Shown piece by piece: positions 16,299 to 24,584 of a stretch of 64,000 nucleotides of DNA. The stretch is from Olsenella uli (GTDB lineage Bacteria > Actinomycetota > Coriobacteriia > Coriobacteriales > Atopobiaceae). The first letter of the stretch is position 1, and the number at the start of each line of letters is the position of its first letter. The stretch is from contig NZ_JACJJK010000006.1 in the NCBI RefSeq assembly GCF_016899935.1, positions 62,001 through 126,000 on the forward strand. The letters are read 5' to 3'. The notes beneath the pieces were generated by a model, which had not been told where the DNA came from, ran no database searches, and saw nothing but the letters and a program-made list of their open reading frames with translations. The translations under genes were made by a program, and so were the position numbers.

Positions 16299-17092
16299 TG
16301 GCGCTCAGGATAGAGATCGGCCAGTACTACGCCGCGGACTCCCCCGTCCACTCGCTCGACGCGCGCGCCAAGCTCTGCTGCGCGCTCGGGGCGCTCATCG
16401 CGCTGTTCTGCGTCTCCAACGCCGCGCAGCTCGCCGTCGCGGCGGCCTTCACCCTCGCCGTCCTCGTCGCCGCGCGCGTCCCGGCCGGCCGCGTCCTCGC
16501 CTCCGTCCGGCCGCTCGTGGTCTTTCTCGCCGTGCTCTCGCTCTTCAACCTCTTCTTCGTCCAGAGCGGCGACGTGCTCGTCCCCCTCGGACCGCTGGCG
16601 ATAACCACCGGCGGCATCCGGGCGGCGGTCCTCTACACGGCGCGCTTCGCCCTCGCCCTCGTGCTCGGCTCGCTCGTCCTGCTCACCACCACGCCCACGC
16701 AGCTCGCCGACGCCTTCGACGCGATGCTCTCCCCGCTCTCGCGCGTGGGCCTGCCCGGCCACGAGATCGCGATGGTCTTCTCGCTCATGCTGCGCTTCGT
16801 CCCCACGATCGCCGACGAGACATCCGCCATCATGGACGCCCAGGCGCTGCGCGGCGGCGCCTTCGACGAGGGCGGGCCGGTGCGGCGCGTCCGCTCGGTC
16901 GTACCGGTGGTCGTGGCGCTTCTCGCCAGCGGCCTGCGTCACGCCGACGGCCTCGCCCGCGCCCTCGACGCCCGCTGCTACGAGGGCGGCGCCGGCCGCA
17001 CCCACTACCACGAGCAGCGCCTCACCGTCCGCGACCTCATCGCCGCCGCCCTCACGGCCGCGTTCATCCTCGCGCTCGCCCTTCTCGGTTAA
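16298..17092 (+). CDS. ecfT: ECF transporter transmembrane subunit EcfT
   Basis: The 264-residue protein has five to six membrane segments. The cytoplasmic coupling region has DAQALRGGAFDEGG and later ARALDARCYEGG, the paired Ala-Arg-containing motifs by which EcfT contacts the ATPases. Its ATG overlaps the ecfA stop by one base (TGATG), so the two are coupled. Together with ecfA and ribU it makes a complete riboflavin ECF transporter in one operon. Confidence 0.92.
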   Translation: MALRIEIGQYYAADSPVHSLDARAKLCCALGALIALFCVSNAAQLAVAAAFTLAVLVAARVPAGRVLASVRPLVVFLAVLSLFNLFFVQSGDVLVPLGPLAITTGGIRAAVLYTARFALALVLGSLVLLTTTPTQLADAFDAMLSPLSRVGLPGHEIAMVFSLMLRFVPTIADETSAIMDAQALRGGAFDEGGPVRRVRSVVPVVVALLASGLRHADGLARALDARCYEGGAGRTHYHEQRLTVRDLIAAALTAAFILALALLG

Positions 17093-17165
17093 CCCACTGC
17101 CTGCTTCCGGCCGGCACGGGGTCCCACCGGGGCCTCCCGCACGCAACGCCATCTCAACCTGGATG

Positions 17166-17232
17166 GGCCGTCCCGACGTTCCGCAGAGAAGTTCCGCGAC
17201 AGCGCACTTCTCGGAGGAACGTCGGGGCGGCC
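17166..17232. terminator. Nested hairpin between ecfT and purL
   Basis: The outer arms are GGCCGTCCCGACGTTCC (17166-17182) and GGAACGTCGGGGCGGCC (17216-17232). The inner arms GAGAAGT and ACTTCTC surround TCCGCGACAGCGC. No U-tract follows, so it may end or insulate transcription. The inner part matches the hairpins at 38988-39053 and, inverted, at 21078-21145, although the outer arms differ. Confidence 0.7.
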
Positions 17233-17263
17233 ACCCCACGGTACGCATGTCCGCCCTTTGCCG

Positions 17264-17269
17264 TAGAAT
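17264..17269 (+). promoter_or_regulatory. -10 box of purL
   Basis: TAGAAT lies 45 bases before the purL start, the same hexamer found upstream of several genes here. No PurR-like operator was recognised. Confidence 0.4.
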
Positions 17270-17314
17270 AGAGGCCCCTATGGAACCCCGTGCACACACC
17301 GGAGGTAGCAGCGC

Positions 17315-20300
17315 ATGGTCTCTCGCATCTACGTGGAGAAGAAGCCGGGCTTTGACGTGGAGGCGCAGCAGCTCAGAGCCGAGCTCGCCAACGTCGTCAC
17401 CGAGGGGCTGGACCCCGACGCGCGGCTGCGCATCGTCAACCGCTACGACGTGGAGGGCACGAGCGACGAGCTCTTCGAGCGCTGCGTCCCCATCGTCTTC
17501 AGCGAGCCGCAGGTCGACGCCACCTCGCGAGAGCTCCCCGCCGACCCGGACGCCGCCGACGTGCGCGTCTTCGCCGTGGAGGCACTGCCCGGCCAGTTCG
17601 ACCAGCGCGCCGACTCCGCCGCCGAGTGCGTGCAGCTCGTCTCCCAGGGCGAGCGCCCCACCGTGCGCTGCGCCAAGGTCTACGTGATCGAGGGCGCCTG
17701 CACCGACGAGGCGCTGGCCGCCATCAAGCACTACGTGATCAACCCCGTCGAGGCGCGCGAGGCGAGCCTCGAGGAGCGCGCCACGCTGCGCCAGAGCTAC
17801 CCCGAGCCGGCCGACGTCGAGGTGCTGGACGGCTTCCTCGAGCTCGACCAGAAGGAGCTCCAGGCCATGATCGACCGCCTGGGCCTGGCCATGGACCTCG
17901 CGGACATCACCTTCTGCCAGCAGTACTTCGCGGGCGAGGAGCGCGTGCCCACGATCACCGAGATCCGCATGATCGACACCTACTGGTCCGACCACTGCCG
18001 CCACACCACCTTCGGCACCGCCCTCGAGCACCTGCAGTTCGACGACAAGGTCGTGGCCGCCGCCTTTGACCGCTACCTGGCCATGCGTCGCGAGCTCGGC
18101 CGCGACGACCGCCCCGTCACCCTCATGGACATGGGCACCATCGGCGCCAAGTACCTCAAGCACACCGGGCAGCTCAAGGGCCTCGACGAATCCGAGGAGA
18201 TCAACGCCTGCACCGTCAAGGTCACCGTGGACGTGGACGGCGAGGACCAGGACTGGCTCTTCCTCTTCAAGAACGAGACCCACAACCACCCGACCGAGAT
18301 CGAGCCCTTCGGCGGCGCTGCCACCTGCATCGGCGGCGCCATCCGCGACCCGCTCTCCGGCCGCAGCTACGTCTACCAGGCCATGCGCGTGACCGGCGCG
18401 GCCGACCCCACGGTCCCCGTGTCCGAGACCATGCCCGGCAAGCTCCCGCAGCGCAAGCTCGTGACCACCGCCGCGGCCGGCTACTCCAGCTACGGCAACC
18501 AGATCGGTCTGGCCACGGGGCAGGTGAGCGAGCTCTACCACCCCGGCTATGTGGCCAAGCGCATGGAGATCGGCGCCGTCGTGGGCGCCACGCCGGCCTC
18601 CCACGTGCGCCGCGAGTGCCCGGCGCCGGGCGACAAGATCGTGCTTCTCGGCGGGCGCACCGGCCGCGACGGCATCGGCGGCGCCACCGGCTCCTCCAAG
18701 GCCCACAACGTCGAGTCCCTCGAGAAGGACGGCGCGGAGGTCCAGAAGGGCAACCCGCCGATCGAGCGCAAGCTCCAGCGCCTCTTCCGCCGTGAGGACG
18801 CGTGCCGCCTCATCAAGCGCTGCAACGACTTTGGCGCGGGCGGCGTCTCCGTGGCGATCGGCGAGCTGGCCGACGGCCTGGACATCGACCTCGACCTCGT
18901 GCCCAAGAAGTACGAAGGCCTCGACGGCACCGAGCTCGCGATTTCCGAGTCCCAGGAGCGCATGGCCGTGGCCCTGGCGCCCGAGGACGTCGACGAGTTC
19001 ATGCGCTACGCCCACGAGGAGAACCTCGAGGCCACAGTCGTGGCCACCGTCACCGAGGAGCCCCGCCTGCGCATGAGCTGGCGCGGCAAGACCATCGTGG
19101 ACGTGAGCCGCGCGTTCCTGAGCTCCAACGGCGCACCCAAGTCCACCTCCGTGCGCGTGGAGGCCCCGACGGACTACGAGCGCACCTGGGCGGGCGACAC
19201 CCTCGCCGAGAAGATGCGCTCCCTCGTGACCGACCTCAACGTGGCCTCCAACAAGGGCCTCTCCGAGCGCTTTGACTCCACGATCGGCGCGGCCACCGTG
19301 CTCATGCCGTTCGGCGGGCGTGCGCAGCTCACGCCGCCCATGGCCATGGTCGCCAAGCTCCCCGTGGACGGCGAGACCACCACGTGCTCCGGCATGGCCT
19401 GGGGCTTCAACCCCTACCTGATGAGCGCCAACTGCTACACCGGCGCCTACCTCTCCGTCGTGGAGTCCGTGAGCCGCATGGTGGCGGCCGGCTTTGAGCA
19501 CGAGGACCTCTACCTCACGTTCCAGGAGTACTTCGAGCGCCTGCGCGACGTGCCCAGCCGCTGGGGCAAGCCCACCGCAGCGCTTCTCGGCGCCCTCATG
19601 GCTCAGGTTGACCTGGGCATCGCCTCGATCGGCGGCAAGGACTCCATGTCCGGCAGCTTCGAGGACCTCGACGTGCCGCCCACGCTGGTCTCCTTTGCCA
19701 CGGGCCTCGGACAGGTGGACCGCGTGACCTCGCCCGAGTTCAAGGAGGCCGGCCACCGCGTCGTCGTGCTCGTGCCCGACTACGCCGATGACGGGCTCAC
19801 GCCCGATACCGAGGCGCTTCTCGCCACCTATCGTCTGGTCGAGGAGCTGGTCGGTCGTGGCGACGCCCTCGCCGTCTCCACGCTGGGCTACGGCGGAGCC
19901 GCAGAGGCCGCGTTCAAGATGTGCGTCGGCAACCGCCTGGGCATCGAGGTCGCCCCGGCCTTCGGCGCTGACGCCCTCTTCTGCCCGTCCTACGGCAGCT
20001 TCCTCGTGGAGCTCTCCGACGAGGCGGAGCAGCCCGAGGTGCCCGCAGGCGTCACGGCGTCGTACTTCGGCACGACGACCGAGGTCTACGAGCTCGTCGC
20101 GGGCGACGAGCGCCTGGACCTTGCCGAGCTGCAGGACGCCTGGGAGGGCGCGCTGGAGTCCGTCTTCCCGTACCGCGCGGAGGGCGAGAAGGTCGAGGCG
20201 CTCTCGTTCGACGTCGCGAGCGCAGGGGTTTCTCGCCCGGCGCCGGCCGTCCGCGTGGCGCGCCCGCGCGTCATCATCCCCGTGTTCCCGGGCACCAACT

Positions 20301-21061
20301 GCGAGTACGACACCGCGCACGCCTTCGAGCGCGCCGGCGCCGAGGCGGACGTCTTCGTGATCAACAACCTCACGCCCGAGGCCGTGGCCGAGAGCACCCA
20401 CGAGCTGGCGCGCCGCATCCGCGAGTCGCAGATCGTCATGATCCCCGGCGGCTTCTCCGGCGGAGACGAGCCCGAGGGCTCGGCCAAGTTCATCACCGCG
20501 TTCTTCCGCGCGCCCGAGGTCACCGAGGCGGTGCGCGACCTGCTGCATGCCCGCGACGGCCTCATGCTGGGCATCTGCAACGGCTTCCAGGCGCTGATCA
20601 AGCTGGGCCTCGTGCCCTACGGCGACATCGTTGAGGCCACGCCCGACGCACCCACGCTGACGTTCAACACCATCGGCCGCCACCAGAGCCGCCTCGTGCG
20701 CACGCGCGTGGCGAGCAACCTCAGCCCCTGGCTCTCCAAGTGCGCGGTCGGCGACGTCCACAACATCGCGATCTCCCACGGCGAGGGGCGCTTCGTGGCG
20801 GACGACCAGGTGGTGCGCGCACTCGTGGCCGCCGGCCAGGTGGCCACGCAGTACGTGGACGAGAGCGGTATTCCGGGCATGTCGCTCGACGTGAACCCCA
20901 ACGGCTCCGTTCTTGCCATCGAGGGCATCACCTCGCCGGACGGCCGCGTCCTCGGCAAGATGGGCCACACCGAGCGCTCCGGCGCCGGGCTCTACAAGAA
21001 CGTGCCGGGCAACGCGTACCAGCCGCTCATCGAAGGCGGGGTTGCGTACTTCACCGAGTAA
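17315..21061 (+). CDS. purL: Phosphoribosylformylglycinamidine synthase, single-chain form
   Basis: The 1248-residue chain fuses the PurS-like N-terminus, the PurL synthetase core and the PurQ glutaminase. The core has TYWSDHCRHTTF, the ATP-binding KNETHNHPTEIEPFGGAATC and, in the second half, SIGGKDSMSGSFEDLDVPPT. The glutaminase has PVFPGTNCEYDT, a nucleophile Cys1088 in GICNGFQ, and a catalytic-type ISHGEGRF. It converts FGAR to FGAM in purine synthesis with glutamine as nitrogen donor. The start follows GGAGGTAGCAGC. It stands alone with hairpins on both sides. Confidence 0.97.
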   Translation: MVSRIYVEKKPGFDVEAQQLRAELANVVTEGLDPDARLRIVNRYDVEGTSDELFERCVPIVFSEPQVDATSRELPADPDAADVRVFAVEALPGQFDQRADSAAECVQLVSQGERPTVRCAKVYVIEGACTDEALAAIKHYVINPVEAREASLEERATLRQSYPEPADVEVLDGFLELDQKELQAMIDRLGLAMDLADITFCQQYFAGEERVPTITEIRMIDTYWSDHCRHTTFGTALEHLQFDDKVVAAAFDRYLAMRRELGRDDRPVTLMDMGTIGAKYLKHTGQLKGLDESEEINACTVKVTVDVDGEDQDWLFLFKNETHNHPTEIEPFGGAATCIGGAIRDPLSGRSYVYQAMRVTGAADPTVPVSETMPGKLPQRKLVTTAAAGYSSYGNQIGLATGQVSELYHPGYVAKRMEIGAVVGATPASHVRRECPAPGDKIVLLGGRTGRDGIGGATGSSKAHNVESLEKDGAEVQKGNPPIERKLQRLFRREDACRLIKRCNDFGAGGVSVAIGELADGLDIDLDLVPKKYEGLDGTELAISESQERMAVALAPEDVDEFMRYAHEENLEATVVATVTEEPRLRMSWRGKTIVDVSRAFLSSNGAPKSTSVRVEAPTDYERTWAGDTLAEKMRSLVTDLNVASNKGLSERFDSTIGAATVLMPFGGRAQLTPPMAMVAKLPVDGETTTCSGMAWGFNPYLMSANCYTGAYLSVVESVSRMVAAGFEHEDLYLTFQEYFERLRDVPSRWGKPTAALLGALMAQVDLGIASIGGKDSMSGSFEDLDVPPTLVSFATGLGQVDRVTSPEFKEAGHRVVVLVPDYADDGLTPDTEALLATYRLVEELVGRGDALAVSTLGYGGAAEAAFKMCVGNRLGIEVAPAFGADALFCPSYGSFLVELSDEAEQPEVPAGVTASYFGTTTEVYELVAGDERLDLAELQDAWEGALESVFPYRAEGEKVEALSFDVASAGVSRPAPAVRVARPRVIIPVFPGTNCEYDTAHAFERAGAEADVFVINNLTPEAVAESTHELARRIRESQIVMIPGGFSGGDEPEGSAKFITAFFRAPEVTEAVRDLLHARDGLMLGICNGFQALIKLGLVPYGDIVEATPDAPTLTFNTIGRHQSRLVRTRVASNLSPWLSKCAVGDVHNIAISHGEGRFVADDQVVRALVAAGQVATQYVDESGIPGMSLDVNPNGSVLAIEGITSPDGRVLGKMGHTERSGAGLYKNVPGNAYQPLIEGGVAYFTE

Positions 21062-21077
21062 GCTCACCTGTAAGGAC

Positions 21078-21145
21078 GGCCGCCCCGACTTTCACGCAGG
21101 AACTGCGCTTCGCGGAAGATTCCTGCTTAGAAAGTCGGGGCGGCC
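21078..21145. terminator. Nested hairpin after purL
   Basis: The outer arms GGCCGCCCCGACTTTC (21078-21093) and GAAAGTCGGGGCGGCC (21130-21145) are perfect. The inner arms GCAGGAA and TTCCTGC surround CTGCGCTTCGCGGAAGA. The inner part is an inverted relative of the core in the 17166 and 38988 hairpins. It probably terminates purL, although no U-tract follows. Confidence 0.7.
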
Positions 21146-21197
21146 TGCTGCTGACACGTTATTCGCACAGCTACAGCCGCCGCCGGAGGGTCTGGAC

Positions 21198-22151
21198 GTG
21201 ATTGCTGAAAAGAAAAGTGTGTCCTTTCTCGCCACGACGCCGGGGATGGTGTTGGCGTGCTTGGCTGCCTGCTTTTTGTGGGGGTCGGCGTTTCCGTGCG
21301 TGAAGATCGGCTACGAGCTTTTTGGAATTGATGCGACGGACGTGCCCTCGATCCTGGCGTTTGCGGGGCTGCGGTTCACGATCGCAGGGGCGATGGTGGC
21401 GGTGGGCATGAGCCTCGCCACACGTCGCGCGTACGTGCCCGAGCGTCGCGACCTGCCCGCGATTGGCGCGCTCTCGCTGGCGCAGACAATCGTGCAGTAC
21501 GTCTTCTTCTATGTGGGGCTTGCGAACTGCGCAGGCGTCACGAGCTCCATCCTTGAGGCGAGCAACTCGTTTCTGTGCGTGCTCATTGCGGCGCTCGTGT
21601 TTCGCTTCGAGCGGCTCACGGGGCGCAAGGTGCTGGGCTGCCTCATTGGCTTTGCGGGCGTCGTGCTCGTCAACGTGACAGGCGAGTCGGGAGGGCTCTC
21701 GTTCTCGCTTGCCGGCGAGGGCATGGTGCTGCTCTCCACTGTTGCCGCCGCTGCGTCGAGCAACCTGGCAAAGCTCTTCTCGCGCGATCACGACCCAGTT
21801 CTGCTCTCTGGCTGGCAGTTCTTCTTCGGCGGGCTGGTCATGCTTGCTGTGGGTCTTGCGGCGGGCGGTCGCGTGGCACCGGCCGATCTTGCGCATCCCC
21901 TGCCAGCGCTCGTTCTTCTCGCCTACCTGGGGTTTATTTCTGCTGCTGCCTATTCGCTCTGGTCCGCGACGCTTGCCGTGAACCCCGTCTCGCGCGTGGC
22001 GGTCTTTGGCTTCATGAACCCGGTCTTTGGCGTCCTGCTCTCAGCCGTGCTGCTCGGCGAGACCAACGTGGTGAGCCCGCTTGTCGCGGTGGCGGCTCTG
22101 GTGCTTGTGAGCGCGGGCATCGTCATCGTGAATCGACCGGAACGAGCGTAG
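21198..22151 (+). CDS. EamA-family (DMT superfamily) membrane exporter
   Basis: The 317-residue protein has ten predicted membrane segments in two EamA halves. It opens with LACLAACFLWGSAFPCVKIGY and the second half has SAAAYSLWSATLAVNPVSR (segments split here for length). Such proteins export amino acids or other metabolites; the substrate is unknown. I chose GTG at 21198 because CGGAGGG precedes it; the frame runs far upstream into purL sequence in another frame. A decamer copy (21912-21921) is read as Val-Leu-Leu-Ala. T-ending codons are more common here than in purL. Confidence 0.85.
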   Translation: MIAEKKSVSFLATTPGMVLACLAACFLWGSAFPCVKIGYELFGIDATDVPSILAFAGLRFTIAGAMVAVGMSLATRRAYVPERRDLPAIGALSLAQTIVQYVFFYVGLANCAGVTSSILEASNSFLCVLIAALVFRFERLTGRKVLGCLIGFAGVVLVNVTGESGGLSFSLAGEGMVLLSTVAAAASSNLAKLFSRDHDPVLLSGWQFFFGGLVMLAVGLAAGGRVAPADLAHPLPALVLLAYLGFISAAAYSLWSATLAVNPVSRVAVFGFMNPVFGVLLSAVLLGETNVVSPLVAVAALVLVSAGIVIVNRPERA

Positions 22152-22157
22152 ATCCAA

Positions 22158-22278
22158 CTTGTCTGTACTTTTTTGCGCCAGCTCGAAGTACAGACAAGAC
22201 GTGCGAAGCTGCTACCTGCGCTTTTTCCGACCGATTTCTCGTCTGTACTCTCCCATGCCAGAAAAAACTACAGACAAG
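22158..22278. repeat. E5: four-arm element with CTTGTCTGTA arms
   Basis: Four copies of one arm alternate in orientation: CTTGTCTGTAC (+), GTACAGACAAG (-), CGTCTGTACT (+) and CTACAGACAAG (-). Two local hairpins or one long outer stem plus one inner stem can form. The middle has CTACCTGCG, complement of the CGCAGGTAG core of E6. It separates the tandem exporter and serpin genes. Confidence 0.8.
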
Positions 22279-22361
22279 TCAGGGGACGCTCGCCGAAAGG
22301 CAGTCCGCTGTGCCGCGCGCGGTGAGAAACTAGTGCACAAGGTCGTCCGGGAGGAGGGGTC

Positions 22362-23624
22362 ATGTGCCACAAACGCCGCTCGTTCGTTGCTCTCGCCCTT
22401 GTTCCGCTCCTTGCGCTTGCATTGACGGCCTGCCGTCAAGGGGTACAAACCACCGCCGCGGAGCTCACCTCCGGCCGAACGCTTGCCGAGCAGGGATCGC
22501 TCGAGCTTGCGCCCGCCGATCCAGCCATCTACGACTTCTCGCTTGACCTGCTGCGCGCCTGTGCCGAGGAGGAGCCGAGCGAGAACACGCTCGTCTCGCC
22601 GCTCTCTGTGCTCTATGCGCTCTCGATGGTCGAGAACGGCGCCTCGGGCGAGACGCTTGCCCAGATAGAGACTGCCACGGGCATGAGCGCGGACGCGCTC
22701 ACCGAGACGCTTCAGGCCCGCGCGCTGCGCGCCGCAGGCGACGATTCCCAGCTCTCGCTCGCCAACTCGATCTGGCTTCGCGACTCTGAGGAACTGTACG
22801 TGAGCGACAACTACCTTGACGCCTGCGCCGCAAGCCTCGGCGCACAGGCGTACGCCGCTCCCTTTGACGAGACCACGGCAGATGACATCAACGGCTGGGT
22901 GAGCGACCACACCCACGAGATGATTCCGAGCATCGTCGGGGACATTCCCGACGAGGCACAGCTCTACCTTGTGAACGCCCTTGCGCTCGAGGCGCCGTGG
23001 CAGGATCCCTACGATGCTGCGCTCGTTGTGTCAGACACCTTTACCTGCGAGGACGGGACCACGCAGACCGTCGACATGATGCTCTCGACGGAGCACTCCT
23101 ATCTTGAGAACGAGTTGGCGACCGGCTTCGTGCGCCCGTACGAAGGCTATGAGTACGGCTTTGTTGGCCTTCTGCCCAACGAGGGCGTCACGATGAGCGA
23201 GCTGCTCGCGAGCCTCGATGGCACCAGCCTCCAAGCGCTGCTCGAGCCGCGCGACAACACCGTCGTGGACGTGGGGCTTCCTCAGTTCAGCGTCACCTAC
23301 GACAACGAGCTCTCGGGGGAGCTTGCCTCTCTTGGCGTGACGGACGTCTTTGACCAGGAGCGCGCCGACCTCACGCGCATGGGCAGCTCCGACAACGGCC
23401 CGCTCTACGCAAGCGCCGTGCTGCACAAGACGTTCATTGACGTCAATGAGGAGGGCACGAGCGCCGCAGCGGCAACGGTCGTTGAGGTGGAGGCCGGCGC
23501 GTCGGCACCCGGCGAGCCACCCGAGGTCAAGGAGGTCATCCTCGACCGCCCCTTTGTCTACCTCATCGTTGATTACGCCACGATGACGCCGGTATTCATC
23601 GGCACCATCATGAGCGTCGAATAG
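22362..23624 (+). CDS. Serpin-family protease inhibitor, lipoprotein
   Basis: The 420-residue protein has a lipoprotein signal with LTAC and Cys24 as the lipidated residue. A full serpin fold follows: NTLVSPLSVLYALSMVENGA, LANSIWLRD, LVNALALEAPW and, at the end, RPFVYLIVDYATMTPVFIGT (20 or fewer shown). The reactive-loop hinge is EEGTSAAAATVVE (about 363-375) with small residues throughout, which predicts an inhibitory serpin. The exposed loop then reads VEAGASAPGEPPEVKEV, so the P1 residue is not obvious. Anchored outside the cell, it probably blocks host or competitor serine proteases. The start follows GGGAGGAGGGG. Confidence 0.9.
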   Translation: MCHKRRSFVALALVPLLALALTACRQGVQTTAAELTSGRTLAEQGSLELAPADPAIYDFSLDLLRACAEEEPSENTLVSPLSVLYALSMVENGASGETLAQIETATGMSADALTETLQARALRAAGDDSQLSLANSIWLRDSEELYVSDNYLDACAASLGAQAYAAPFDETTADDINGWVSDHTHEMIPSIVGDIPDEAQLYLVNALALEAPWQDPYDAALVVSDTFTCEDGTTQTVDMMLSTEHSYLENELATGFVRPYEGYEYGFVGLLPNEGVTMSELLASLDGTSLQALLEPRDNTVVDVGLPQFSVTYDNELSGELASLGVTDVFDQERADLTRMGSSDNGPLYASAVLHKTFIDVNEEGTSAAAATVVEVEAGASAPGEPPEVKEVILDRPFVYLIVDYATMTPVFIGTIMSVE

Positions 23625-23634
23625 CCCCATCGCG

Positions 23635-23758
23635 AAGGTTGGGTACTTTTTTAGACACACCCTGAGTATCGAAGCAATTGAGCCATGAGTTTTCGCAGGT
23701 AGAAAAATGGCACCAACGCGGTCGTACTTTGAGGCCCTACGAAAAAGTACCCAACCTT
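23635..23758. repeat. E6: inverted repeat element with AAGGTTGGGTAC arms
   Basis: The outer arms AAGGTTGGGTACTTTTT (23635-23651) and AAAAAGTACCCAACCTT (23742-23758) match over 17 bp. A partial third copy, GGTCGTACTTTGAGG, lies just before the right arm. The centre reads ACCCTGAGTATCGAAGC, then TTTTCGCAGGTAGA. Both centre blocks recur in E9 with small changes although the arms are unrelated. It lies between convergent genes. Confidence 0.8.
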
Positions 23759-23762
23759 TGAC

Positions 23763-23936
23763 TCAGCGACCCGGCCGTCGGTGCGTGAGGTGCCAACCGC
23801 CGCAGTACGGACACTCGTAGACGAAGATCTTGGGTGCGTCCTTGCGGCGCGAGCTCTTCTCGGCCGCCTTCTTGGCGTCCACGCGCGTGTCGTAGCGCTT
23901 CTTGCGTCCGCACGCCCTGAACTCCCGCTCGTCCAT
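23763..23936 (-). CDS. Small CPxC zinc-ribbon-like protein
   Basis: The protein has 57 residues: a basic middle (RKKRYDTRVDAKKAAEKSS) and a C-terminal YECPYCGGWHLT. That CPxCxxWHLT block is seen in many small bacterial and phage proteins of unknown function; the Cys pair plus His could bind zinc. The start follows GGAGGG. The TGA stop lies a few bases beyond the end of E6. It is divergent from the ECF sigma gene. Function unknown. Confidence 0.7.
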   Translation of the reverse strand: MDEREFRACGRKKRYDTRVDAKKAAEKSSRRKDAPKIFVYECPYCGGWHLTHRRPGR

Positions 23937-23975
23937 CGACCCTCCGCCACAATGCAAAATGACCCATGCTTCCGG

Positions 23976-23980
23976 GGAAC
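23976..23980 (+). promoter_or_regulatory. Possible ECF-type promoter (GGAAC -35) of the sigma factor
   Basis: GGGGAAC followed by ATTATGCGAC lies about 45 bases upstream of the sigma factor ATG. GGAAC is the usual -35 core of ECF promoters, which are often autoregulated. The -10 is not clear, so this is tentative. Confidence 0.3.
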
Positions 23981-24023
23981 ATTATGCGACGCCGGCGCAT
24001 GTAAGGGGCAAGGAGGTGAGGGC

Positions 24024-24584
24024 ATGACCGACAAAAGGATCCAACGCACCGAGAGGTTCATGCGGCACGCGATGGCCGCGCACGGCAGCTCGGTCTACCT
24101 CGTGGCCCTCGCGCAGACGCGCTCCGAGGCCGACGCCCAGGACGTGGCCCAGGACGTCTTCTGCCGCCTGCTCACGGACGGCACGGCGTTCACCAGCGAC
24201 GAGCACCTGCGCGCCTGGCTTCTGCGCGTGACCGTCAACCGATGCCGCGAGCTCTGGCGCGCGCCGTGGCGGCGCCGGGTGGAGAGCGCGGACGAGCTTG
24301 CCCAGCTGCCAGCACCAGACGCGCCCGCAGAGGACGCTGCCCTCCTTGAACTGCGCGCCAACCCGGTCTGGCAGGCGCTCCAGGCCCTGCCGGAAAAGCT
24401 CCGCGTGGTAGCGCTGCTTCACTACGTGGAGGAGTACACCACCGAGGAGATCGCCCGCATCGTGGGCAGCCCGCCGGCGACGGTGCGCACGCGCCTGCAC
24501 CGGGCGCGCAAGCAGATGAGAGAGATGCTCGAGCCCCCCGCGAGCACCGCAAAGGAGGAGAACTATGGACAGGCACACGCTTGA
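24024..24584 (+). CDS. ECF-family RNA polymerase sigma factor
   Basis: The 186-residue protein has region 2 (ARTRSEADAQDVAQDVFCRLL-like: QTRSEADAQDVAQDVF, then RAWLLRVTVNRCRELWR) and region 4 (LPEKLRVVALLHYVEEYTTE and EIARIVGSPPATVRTRLHRA). It lacks regions 1 and 3, as in ECF factors. The ATG at 24024 follows AGGAGGTGAGGGC. It overlaps the next gene by 20 bases, the usual arrangement for a sigma factor and its membrane partner. The signal and regulon are unknown. Confidence 0.93.
   Translation: MTDKRIQRTERFMRHAMAAHGSSVYLVALAQTRSEADAQDVAQDVFCRLLTDGTAFTSDEHLRAWLLRVTVNRCRELWRAPWRRRVESADELAQLPAPDAPAEDAALLELRANPVWQALQALPEKLRVVALLHYVEEYTTEEIARIVGSPPATVRTRLHRARKQMREMLEPPASTAKEENYGQAHA

Noticed and set aside
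15713-21067. A very long open frame antisense to purL and ecfT (over 1700 codons)
   Set aside because: It is rich in His, Gly, Val, Ala and Arg with no domain, and mirrors the codon pattern of the real genes. High G+C at third positions leaves antisense frames open.
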